From Intrasporangium flavum (GTDB taxonomy: Bacteria > Actinomycetota > Actinomycetes > Actinomycetales > Dermatophilaceae), in the NCBI RefSeq assembly GCF_001956915.1, contig NZ_MLJO01000004.1, positions 62,001 to 126,000 of the forward strand: DNA of 64,000 nucleotides, written 5' to 3'. The translations under genes were made by a program, and so were the position numbers. Positions within the stretch are counted from its first letter, which is position 1. Each line of letters opens with the position of its first letter. Shown piece by piece: positions 56,997 through 64,000 of the stretch. The notes under the pieces are model-generated. The model did no database searches. It had not been told where the DNA came from and saw nothing but the letters and a program-made list of their open reading frames with translations.

Positions 56997-58588
56997 GAAG
57001 GCTGCTCCTGGTTCTTGGGGGCGGGGTCGGGGGTGGCGGGCGAGGTGACCGGCAGGCGCAGCTCGATCTCGGTGCCGTCGGCGCGGCGGCGGATGCGGGC
57101 CGACCCGCCGTGGCGCTCCATCCGCCCGATGATCGACTCGCGGACGCCGGCGCGGTCGTCGGGTACGTCGTCGAGCTCGAAGCCGCTGCCGTGGTCGCGG
57201 ACGAAGGCCTCGACGGCGTCGGGCCCCACCTCGACGTAGGCGCTGACCGGCGGCTCGGCGTGCCGGACGGCGTTCCACGCGGCCTCGCGGACGGCCTTGA
57301 CGAGGGCCTCCAGGTGCTCGTCCATCGGCCGGTCGCCGGTGACGACGAGCTGCACCGGGGTGCCGTGGAGGTCCTCGACCTCGCCGAGCGCGGCGGTGAG
57401 CGCGGCCCCGAGGCTGCCGGCGCGCGCGTCCTCGTCGTAGAGGTAGCTGCGCAGCTGCCGCTCCTGGGCGCGGGCGAGGCGCGCCACGGCGGCGGAGTCG
57501 CCGGACTGCCTTTGGATGAGGGCGAGGGTCTGGAGCACGGAGTCGTGCAGGTGGGCCGCGATGTCGGCGCGCTCCGTGGCGCGGATGCGGGCGGCCTGCT
57601 CGAGGCGCAGGTTGGTCCAGAGGCGCAGCACCCACGGCGCGGACAGCACGGCGACGCCGACGAGGGCGGCGAGCACGGCCCCGGCCACCTGCCACAGCTC
57701 GGACACGTTGGTGCCGCGGGCGAGGAGGGCGACGAGCCCGAGGACGGTCAGCGCCAGGCCGACGACGAGCCAGATCCACCGCACGGGGCGTCGGGCCCCG
57801 AGCACGTCGGTCTCGTCGAGCTGGGACCAGAAGAAGATCGCACCGATGCCGATGGCGACGACGGGCAGGATGACCTCGGCGTGCACGTTGAAGCCGGCAC
57901 TCCCGAGCCACAGGGCGCCGGCGACGGCGAGCACCGCCACGCCGACAACGGCGATGACGACGGCCTGGTTGCCGCTGCGCAGCCAGGTGCGCAGCGAGGC
58001 GAGGTCGAGCGGGAACGACGCGGGGGAGCGGCCCGGTGCGGTCGCCGACGCGCCACCGGCGCCGTCGGGAGCCCCGGTCGCGGTGGGCGCCGCGGCGCCC
58101 GTGCCGACGGACGCGGGGGCACCCTCGGGCGCAGCCGGTGCCGTCCCCACGGGCGGCGGGAGCACGGCGGTGGCGGTGGCGGGAGGCAGGTCGTCGCGCC
58201 CCTCGCGCATCGTGGCCCAGAGGAAGACGTAGACGGCGAGGCCCGCGCCGAAGGGGATGCTCGTCGCGACGAGCGCGATGCGGACGGGCAGGACCGGGAT
58301 GCCGAGGTGGGCGGCGAGGCCGGCCGCGACGCCGGCGATGACGCGGCCCTGGCGGCGTCGCTCGAGCGGCGGGCGGGGGCGGCTGCGCCACGGCTGCGGC
58401 GGGGCAGGCGTGGGCGTCGCGGTGGGGGCGGGCGCGGGTGGCACGGGCGTCACGGGCGGCGTCGGGTCGGCCGTCGCGACCGGCGCGGAAGGGACCGCCG
58501 CGGGTGTTGCCGCGGGGCCCGACGCGGGGCCGGACGCGGGGTCGCCGGCGGTACTCACCGGTGCCCTGCTCTCGTCTGCCGTCTGCAC
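56993..58588 (-). CDS. PspC-domain sensor histidine kinase
   Basis: The 531-residue protein has an Ala/Pro/Thr-rich N-terminus, then a PspC domain (RVIAGVAAGLAAHLGIPVLPVRIALV). Further membrane segments follow. The HisKA_3-type phospho-His is in AAHLHDSVLQTLALIQRQ (about 340), and the ATPase domain has REAAWNAVRHAEPP and VRDHGSGFELDDV. It is a NarL-type kinase sensing the envelope. I prefer GTG 58588 (after AGGATGG) over GTG 58606. The divergent neighbour is also a PspC protein. Confidence 0.92.
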   Translation of the reverse strand: MQTADESRAPVSTAGDPASGPASGPAATPAAVPSAPVATADPTPPVTPVPPAPAPTATPTPAPPQPWRSRPRPPLERRRQGRVIAGVAAGLAAHLGIPVLPVRIALVATSIPFGAGLAVYVFLWATMREGRDDLPPATATAVLPPPVGTAPAAPEGAPASVGTGAAAPTATGAPDGAGGASATAPGRSPASFPLDLASLRTWLRSGNQAVVIAVVGVAVLAVAGALWLGSAGFNVHAEVILPVVAIGIGAIFFWSQLDETDVLGARRPVRWIWLVVGLALTVLGLVALLARGTNVSELWQVAGAVLAALVGVAVLSAPWVLRLWTNLRLEQAARIRATERADIAAHLHDSVLQTLALIQRQSGDSAAVARLARAQERQLRSYLYDEDARAGSLGAALTAALGEVEDLHGTPVQLVVTGDRPMDEHLEALVKAVREAAWNAVRHAEPPVSAYVEVGPDAVEAFVRDHGSGFELDDVPDDRAGVRESIIGRMERHGGSARIRRRADGTEIELRLPVTSPATPDPAPKNQEQPS

Positions 58589-58713
58589 CGTTCCATCCTG
58601 ACCCACGGGTGGGGGTGCGGGCGACCACCGAGGCGACCTTTGGGGGTCGCGTCAGGGTCCGGTCAGGGTCGACCCTCATGGCTGGTCCACGGTCCGGGCG
58701 GGAGTCTGGTGAC

Positions 58714-60093
58714 ATGACGAAGAGCAAGAACGCCCCGACGCAGGGGCACGGGCTGGACGGGTTCTACGAGACGCTGCGCCGGCCCGGCATCATGCGGGTC
58801 GCCGACGGCCGGTGGTTCGCGGGGGTATCGACCGGCCTGGGCCGCTGGCTCGGCGTCGACGCGCTCGTCGTGCGCGCCGGCTTCATCCTCATGTCGATCT
58901 TCTTCGGGATGGGGGTGGCCGTGTACCTCACGCTGTGGCTGCTCATGCCCGACGACCGCGGCGAGATCCACCTCGAGCGCGCGCTCAAGCACGGCGAGGG
59001 CCGCTCGATCTTCCTGCTCGTCATCACCGTCATGTCGGTGCTCGGCGGCGGCCCCTGGTGGGGCAGCGACACCCACGGCCTGCGGGTCGGCGGGTTCGTC
59101 CTCCTCGCCGTCGGCGCGTGGTGGTTCCTCACCCGCACCGACCAGGGACGCCAGCTGATCGGCTGGCCCTGGAACGGGCCCGGTGCGTCGTCCCCGGGGA
59201 CGCCGACCTCCACGTCGACCTCCACGTCGGCCTCGACGTCGGCCGCACCGTCCGCGGCCGCTCCGACGGCGCCCGTCGACGGACCCTCTACGGGCAACGC
59301 CGCCGCCAACGCCGGCGCCGCGATGGCCGGCGGCGCGACCGTCGCACCGCCGCGCCCGGCCCCCGTGCCGCGCGCCCCGCGGCAGCGCACCCGCACCATC
59401 GGCTTCGCGCCGGGCCTGCTCGTCCTCGGGCTCGCGGTCCTCGCCGGCGCGGTCGTCGCCGAGGTCGCGAACAGCGCCGGCGTGCCGGGCAGCCCGATCG
59501 CCGCCGGCATCGCCACCGGCGTCGGCGTGCTCGGCCTCGGCATCGTCGTGGCGGGCCTGGCCGGACGCCGCGCCGGAGCGCTGGCCTTCTTCACCGTCCT
59601 CGGCATGATCGCCGCGGTCTTCGCCACCGCTGCCCCGCGCGGCCTGACCCAGCCGTGGCAGGTGGGTCAGCAGTCGTACTCCGTGTCGTCCGTGTCCGAC
59701 ACCCGTGACTTCCAGCTCGGGATGGGGGAGATGCGCGTCGACCTCACGGGCCTCACGCCCAGCGCCCTCAAGGGCCAGACGAACGTGCCGGTCGACGCCA
59801 CGGTCGGGATGGGCCAGATCAACCTCGTCGTCCCCAAGGACGTCGCGGTCCAGGTCAACGCCAAGGCGCGAGCCGGCGCCCTGACGGCGATCGGGGCCAA
59901 CGGCGGCGACGTCGCCGTCAACACGGGCGACGGCAACGACGTCGGCTCGGGTATGCCGATGCGGATGCGCAGCGGCAACGGCATCAGCATCGACCAGAAG
60001 GTGACCTTCGGCCCGGCCGGCCCGCCGACGATCGTCGTCAATGCCGAGGTCGGCCTGGGCGAGATCCGCGTCACGACCGGGAGCGCGTCATGA
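58714..60093 (+). CDS. PspC and LiaF-like domain membrane protein
   Basis: The 459-residue protein has an N-terminal PspC domain (GFYETLRRPGIMRVADGRWFAGVSTGLGRWLGVDALVV, about 15-75) and several membrane segments. A Pro/Ala/Ser linker leads to a C-terminal LiaF-like beta domain (LGMGEMRVDLTGL, ATVGMGQINLVVPKDVAVQVNAKA, EVGLGEIRVTT). It probably senses or limits the divergent kinase. ATG 58714 follows GGGAG. Its stop overlaps the next start. Confidence 0.85.
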   Translation: MTKSKNAPTQGHGLDGFYETLRRPGIMRVADGRWFAGVSTGLGRWLGVDALVVRAGFILMSIFFGMGVAVYLTLWLLMPDDRGEIHLERALKHGEGRSIFLLVITVMSVLGGGPWWGSDTHGLRVGGFVLLAVGAWWFLTRTDQGRQLIGWPWNGPGASSPGTPTSTSTSTSASTSAAPSAAAPTAPVDGPSTGNAAANAGAAMAGGATVAPPRPAPVPRAPRQRTRTIGFAPGLLVLGLAVLAGAVVAEVANSAGVPGSPIAAGIATGVGVLGLGIVVAGLAGRRAGALAFFTVLGMIAAVFATAAPRGLTQPWQVGQQSYSVSSVSDTRDFQLGMGEMRVDLTGLTPSALKGQTNVPVDATVGMGQINLVVPKDVAVQVNAKARAGALTAIGANGGDVAVNTGDGNDVGSGMPMRMRSGNGISIDQKVTFGPAGPPTIVVNAEVGLGEIRVTTGSAS

Positions 60094-60785
60094 CCGGCCA
60101 GCACGACCGACGCGTCGACGCGCCCGACACCACCGATGCCACCGATGCCACCGAGGCGACGGCGCCCGCCCCCGCAGCACCCGACGACCACGAGACCCGT
60201 GACGACCTGGAGACGACGATGACCACCCAGCAGCCCGACGAGACCGGCACCGGCGCGACCGCCGACCGGCCGGACCCGACGCTCTCGAGCCAGCTCGGCT
60301 GGCCCGACGCGACGACGCCCGTGCCGCAGCAGTCGTCGGCCGACACGACGACCCTGCCACAGGCGTCGACGGCCGCCCTGCCGCAGGTGGAGCCGACGGC
60401 CGTGTCGCCGGCCGAGACGACGGTCCTTCCGCAGGCGAGTGGTCCGGCCGAGCCCTTCCGCGTCGAGGCGAGCACCTCGGTGCCCGACGACACCACGCAC
60501 GGCGAGGACGCCACCCTGCTGCCGCCCCCCGTCTGGCCGCCCGTCGCCGCGCCCGTGGCACAGACCTACGAGGGGCCCGGCGTCACGGTGCGGCGCGGCC
60601 CGCGGCCCGGGACGGTGATGTTCGGGCTGCTCGCGATGATCGTCGCCGCCTACGTGCTCGTCGCCAACCTGACCGACGCCGACGTCAGCATCCGCCTCGT
60701 CGGGCCGCCGCTCATCGGGGCCTTCGGCGGCATGCTCCTGCTCGTCGGCATCGCGGGGGTCCTCGCCGGCCGCCTGCGCCGCTGA
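60090..60785 (+). CDS. Hypothetical membrane protein of the PspC locus
   Basis: The 231-residue protein has about 170 disordered Thr/Asp/Pro/Gln-rich residues, with repeats of the type [14 protein letters not shown]. Two hydrophobic segments end it (MFGLLAMIVAAYVLVANL; LIGAFGGMLLLVGIAGVLAGRLRR). The ATG overlaps the preceding stop (ATGA), so it belongs to the envelope-stress unit. I recognise no catalytic domain. Confidence 0.75.
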   Translation: MTGQHDRRVDAPDTTDATDATEATAPAPAAPDDHETRDDLETTMTTQQPDETGTGATADRPDPTLSSQLGWPDATTPVPQQSSADTTTLPQASTAALPQVEPTAVSPAETTVLPQASGPAEPFRVEASTSVPDDTTHGEDATLLPPPVWPPVAAPVAQTYEGPGVTVRRGPRPGTVMFGLLAMIVAAYVLVANLTDADVSIRLVGPPLIGAFGGMLLLVGIAGVLAGRLRR

Positions 60786-60891
60786 CCCCCGGGGCCGGGC
60801 GCACCTCCCAGCCCCGGCGCCCCTCCCCAGGACCGGCCGGTCGACGTCGACGCGTCGACCGGTCGGTGCCGCGTCGAGGGGCTCGCGTGGT

Positions 60892-60897
60892 TACGCT
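60892..60897 (+). promoter_or_regulatory. -10 box for the M13 peptidase
   Basis: TACGCT lies 69 bases before GTG 60967. GGAGG at 60956-60960 is its ribosome site. Confidence 0.35.
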
Positions 60898-60966
60898 GCG
60901 CACGGGACGCGGTCGCCCGCGTCCACGACCCGACCAGACCCGACCCACGACACACGGAGGCACGAC

Positions 60967-62931
60967 GTGGCCCTGAAGTCCGGCATCGACCTCGGCGCGC
61001 TGGACCGCGCCACCCGTCCCCAGGACGACCTTTTCCGGTTCGTCAACGGCACGTGGCTCGACACGACGGACATTCCCGGCGACCGGGCGCGCTTCGGCAC
61101 CTTCGACGTCCTGCGCGAGCAGTCCACGGCCCGGGTGCACGACCTCATCGAGGACGCCGCCGCCGACCACGACGCAGCCCCCGGGTCGCCGACGCGCCAG
61201 GTGGGCGACCTCTACGCCAGCTTCATGGACACCGAGCGGATCGAGGCTCTCGGTCTCGCGCCCCTCGAGCCGTTCCTGTCCGACGTCGCCACGGTGAACG
61301 ACGTCGAGTTGCTCGGCGCGACGCTGGGGCGCCTCGAGCGTGTCGGGGTCCGGGGCGTGCTGCAGACGTACGTCGCACCCGACGAGCGCTCGCCGGAGGA
61401 GTACGTCGTCTACCTCGAGCAGGGCGGGCTCGGGCTGCCCGACGAGTCGTTCTACCGCGAGGAGAAGTACGCGGCGATCCGCGAGGCCTACGTCGCGCAC
61501 GTCGGCCGGCTCCTGACCCTCGCGGGCATCCCGGCCGCCGAGGACAAGGCGGTCCGCGTCATGGCGCTCGAGACGCGTCTGGCCGCCGGCCACTGGGACA
61601 ACGTCGCCACGCGCGACGCCGTCAAGACGTACAACGCCCACACCCTCGACGAGGCGCGGCAGCTGGCGCCCCAGTTCCCTTGGGACGCCTGGCTGCTCGG
61701 CATGAAGGCTCCCGAGGGCGCGTTCGGCAAGGTCATCGTCCGCGAGCCGAGCTTCCTCACGGCGCTCAGCGAGGCGCTCGCCGAGGTGGAGATCGCCGAC
61801 TGGCAGGCTTGGCTCACCTGGCACGTGCTCAGCGAGTTCGCCTCGCTGCTGCCGCAGGCCCTCGTCGACGAGGACTTCGACTTCTTCGGTCGCACCCTCT
61901 CGGGCCAGCCCGAGAACCGCGAGCGGTGGAAGCGGGCGGTGTCGGCCGTGGAGAACGGCGTCGGCGAGTCCGTGGGCCGGCTCTACGCCGAGAAGTGGTT
62001 CCCGCCGGAGGCCAAGGAACGCATGCAGCAGCTCGTCGCCAACCTCGTCGAGGCGTTCCGGCGCTCCTTCGGCTCGCTCGCGTGGATGGGCGCCGAGACC
62101 CGCGCCGAGGCGATCGCCAAGCTCGACGCCTTCACCCCGAAGATCGGCTACCCCGACACCTGGCGCGACTACTCCTCGATCACCATCGAACCGGGCGACC
62201 TCGTCGGGAACGTCACGCGCGCAACGGAGTTCGAGGTCGACCGCAACCTCGCCAAGATCGGCCAGCCGGTCGACCAGGGCGAGTGGTTCATGCTGCCGCA
62301 GCACGTCAACGCCTACTACATGCCCTCGATGAACGAGATCGTCTTCCCGGCCGCGATCCTCCAGCCGCCGTTCTTCGACCTCGAGGCCGACGACGCCGTC
62401 AACTACGGCGGCATCGGTGCCGTCATCGGCCACGAGGTCGGCCACGGCTTCGACGACCAGGGCTCGCGCTACGACGGCACCGGCGCCCTGCGCGACTGGT
62501 GGACCGAGGCAGACCGCGAGCGGTTCGACGCGCTGTCCCAGCGGCTCATCGAGCAGTTCAACGCCTACACCCCGGCCGGCCTCGACGACTCGCACCACGT
62601 CAACGGCGCACTCACCGTCGGCGAGAACATCGGCGACCTCGGCGGCCTGCAGATCGGCTACGCGGCCTACCGCATCGCCACCGAGGAGTCGGGCATGCCC
62701 GAGCTCGACGGCTTCACCGGGCCGCAGCGGTTCTTCATCGGCTGGGCGCGGGTCTGGCAGGGCAAGGCGCGCGAGGCCGAGGCGATCCGCCTGCTCGCCA
62801 TCGACCCGCACTCGCCGCAGGACGTGCGCGGCAACGCGGTGCGCAACGTCAGCCAGTTCCACGAGGCCTTCGCGGTGACGCCGGAGGACGCCATGTGGCG
62901 CCCCGAGGAGGAGCGGGTCCAGATCTTCTGA
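60967..62931 (+). CDS. M13 family metallopeptidase
   Basis: The 654-residue neprilysin-like zinc peptidase has HExxH in VIGHEVGHGFDDQG (about 489) and the ExxxD ligand in GENIGDLGG (about 552). NAYYMPSMNEIVFPAAIL and the C-terminal PHSPQDVRGNAVRNVSQF are family marks. No signal peptide or membrane helix is visible, so it is cytosolic, as is common for actinobacterial PepO types. GTG 60967 follows GGAGG. Confidence 0.95.
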   Translation: MALKSGIDLGALDRATRPQDDLFRFVNGTWLDTTDIPGDRARFGTFDVLREQSTARVHDLIEDAAADHDAAPGSPTRQVGDLYASFMDTERIEALGLAPLEPFLSDVATVNDVELLGATLGRLERVGVRGVLQTYVAPDERSPEEYVVYLEQGGLGLPDESFYREEKYAAIREAYVAHVGRLLTLAGIPAAEDKAVRVMALETRLAAGHWDNVATRDAVKTYNAHTLDEARQLAPQFPWDAWLLGMKAPEGAFGKVIVREPSFLTALSEALAEVEIADWQAWLTWHVLSEFASLLPQALVDEDFDFFGRTLSGQPENRERWKRAVSAVENGVGESVGRLYAEKWFPPEAKERMQQLVANLVEAFRRSFGSLAWMGAETRAEAIAKLDAFTPKIGYPDTWRDYSSITIEPGDLVGNVTRATEFEVDRNLAKIGQPVDQGEWFMLPQHVNAYYMPSMNEIVFPAAILQPPFFDLEADDAVNYGGIGAVIGHEVGHGFDDQGSRYDGTGALRDWWTEADRERFDALSQRLIEQFNAYTPAGLDDSHHVNGALTVGENIGDLGGLQIGYAAYRIATEESGMPELDGFTGPQRFFIGWARVWQGKAREAEAIRLLAIDPHSPQDVRGNAVRNVSQFHEAFAVTPEDAMWRPEEERVQIF

Positions 62932-62956
62932 GCACTACGCGAGGTCGCGCGTCGGG

Positions 62957-63418
62957 TCAGAGGACCTTCTTGAACCCGACGTGCGACTTCTCGAAGCCGA
63001 GCCGCTCGTAGAAGCGGTGGGCGTCGAGACGCGTCGCGTCGGAGGTCAGCTGGACCAGCGTGCAGCCGAGGCGCCGCGACTCCTCGACGGCCCACTCGAC
63101 CAGCTGGGTGCCGAGGCCCGAACCGCGTTCGGACGACGCGACGCGCACGCCCTCGACGATGGTGCGGGTGGCGCCCTGTCGCGACAGGCCCGGCTGCACC
63201 GTCAGCTGCAGCGTGCCGACGACGCGCCCGTCCCGCTCGGCCACCACGAGGTGCTGCCCGCGGTCGGCGGCGACACGGTCGAAGGCGGCCTCGTAGGGGG
63301 TGAGGTCCTCGGGCGTCTCGCGGGCGGCGCCGAGCACGTCGTCGGCGAGCAGCCCCACGATGGCCGGCACGTCGGCGCGGCGGGCCGGGCGGATGACCGG
63401 GTCGGGGACCGGCGTCAC
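62957..63418 (-). CDS. GNAT family N-acetyltransferase
   Basis: The 153-residue acetyltransferase begins IRPARRADVPAIVGLL and has the acetyl-CoA loop VASSERGSGLGTQLVEWAVEE. LTSDATRLDAHRFYERLGFEKSHVGFKK follows, typical of GNAT enzymes. The substrate is unknown. Its GTG start overlaps the stop of the SRPBCC gene, so the two form an operon. Confidence 0.9.
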   Translation of the reverse strand: MTPVPDPVIRPARRADVPAIVGLLADDVLGAARETPEDLTPYEAAFDRVAADRGQHLVVAERDGRVVGTLQLTVQPGLSRQGATRTIVEGVRVASSERGSGLGTQLVEWAVEESRRLGCTLVQLTSDATRLDAHRFYERLGFEKSHVGFKKVL

Positions 63419-63891
63419 CGCGGGCCGGACTCGCCGGACTCGGCGGCGGCCTTGAGCTGGGCCAGGCCCTTCTCGAAGTCGGGCCCGATGAGCTTCTCCA
63501 TCGACCAGAACCGGCTCATGAGGCGCATGACGGCGTTCTGCGGCCCGGTCATGGCCCACTCGACGGTCGTGGAGTCGCCGGTCGGGGTCAGGGTGAAGTC
63601 GACGCGGTTGGTGGCGCGCATCGGCGCCGAGAAGACGAGGTCGACGCCGACGTGGTGGGGCTGCGACTCGACGATCTCCATGCGCCCCTGGCCGGCCTTG
63701 CTGTTGCCGCGCCACGCGTAGGTGGCCCCGACGCCGGACGGCGGGCCGGCGTAGGTGCGCTCGAGGTGGGGATCGAGCCCCTCCCACGGAGACCACTTCT
63801 GCCACTCGTGCAGGTCGTTGACGAGGGCGTGGACGCGGTCGGCCGAGGCGGCGACGAGGGTCGAGCGACTGATGTGGAAGTCCTTGGCCAT
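63415..63891 (-). CDS. SRPBCC (START-like) family protein
   Basis: The 158-residue protein has FHISRSTLVAASADRVHALVNDLHEWQKWSPWEGLDP and a pattern of beta strands around a lipid-binding-type cavity, as in SRPBCC/polyketide-cyclase proteins. The ligand is unknown. It lies upstream of the GNAT gene with a 4-base overlap. The last 109 bases of the window after its start hold nothing I can identify. Confidence 0.88.
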   Translation of the reverse strand: MAKDFHISRSTLVAASADRVHALVNDLHEWQKWSPWEGLDPHLERTYAGPPSGVGATYAWRGNSKAGQGRMEIVESQPHHVGVDLVFSAPMRATNRVDFTLTPTGDSTTVEWAMTGPQNAVMRLMSRFWSMEKLIGPDFEKGLAQLKAAAESGESGPR

Positions 63892-64000
63892 GGCGCGATC
63901 CTGCCACCGCCGGTCGGCGCGTGCCCGGGATTCCCGGCATGCCCCACCTGCACCATCGGCCCCCTTCGCACCAGTTCACAGGCATTTCGCAGCATTCGCC

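Noticed and set aside
63588..63995. A minus-strand frame at the window end
   Set aside because: It overlaps the SRPBCC gene in another frame and has Ser/Arg/Pro shadow composition.

Overview
The window is about 64 kb of very GC-rich DNA from the chromosome of an actinobacterium. The conserved gene blocks (rsmA-ispE-ABC-F; glmU-prs; rplY-pth-mfd-mazG; eno-ftsB-like-DUF501-ppx), the TANNNT -10 boxes sitting directly in front of start codons, an MptB-type mannosyltransferase, a CGNR-type regulator and a WXG100-like protein all fit Micrococcales. An Intrasporangiaceae-like organism is my best guess, but this is not proven from sequence alone. There is no rRNA, CRISPR array, transposase or integrase. 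Nearly every base lies in or next to ordinary chromosomal genes.

Layout. 1-4955: the end of rsmA, ispE, an ABC-F ATPase, then a small MarR-controlled locus (VOC protein, marR, trans-aconitate methyltransferase) with two operator-like palindromes. 4983-6470: an iron-sulfur photolyase. 6930-11581: two paralogous, very long ECF sigma factors, each fused to an anti-sigma-like segment, membrane segments and a Pro/Thr/Ala-rich tail, on either side of a TetR gene. 11674-14609: an odd tRNA-Gln, 60-bp repeats that copy its 3' end, and glmU-prs. 14650-24600: a CGNR regulator and divergent EamA exporter, a secreted phosphoesterase, rplY with a structured leader, pth, mfd, a SurA-like lipoprotein and mazG. 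24806-33637: a polyprenyl-phosphate sugar transferase, the eno block, mptB, a class-I-shaped tRNA-Leu(TAA) and a Bax-inhibitor-like protein. 33734-42143: thiolase with a TetR-type operator, a lipoprotein, an SGNH hydrolase, cystathionine beta-synthase, a HhH-GPD protein, a DUF695 protein, a YigZ protein and the WXG100-like protein.

42162-55201 is a nitrate-assimilation region. A five-gene overlapping operon narK-nasA-nasC-nirB-nirD runs on the minus strand. Genes for siroheme, the NirB cofactor, lie nearby: a CbiX-type chelatase, SUMT, and a HemD-like protein fused to a winged helix. Two candidate GlnR boxes tie the two units together. A small HxlR/quinone-oxidoreductase pair sits between them.

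55449-63891: an alpha/beta hydrolase, an envelope-stress type two-component system with PspC and LiaF-like partners, an M13 metallopeptidase, and a GNAT/SRPBCC pair.

The items most worth a second look are the twin membrane-tethered sigma fusions, the tRNA-3'-end repeats next to tRNA-Gln, the class I tRNA-Leu(TAA), and the strongly over-represented palindrome GACGCGTC.
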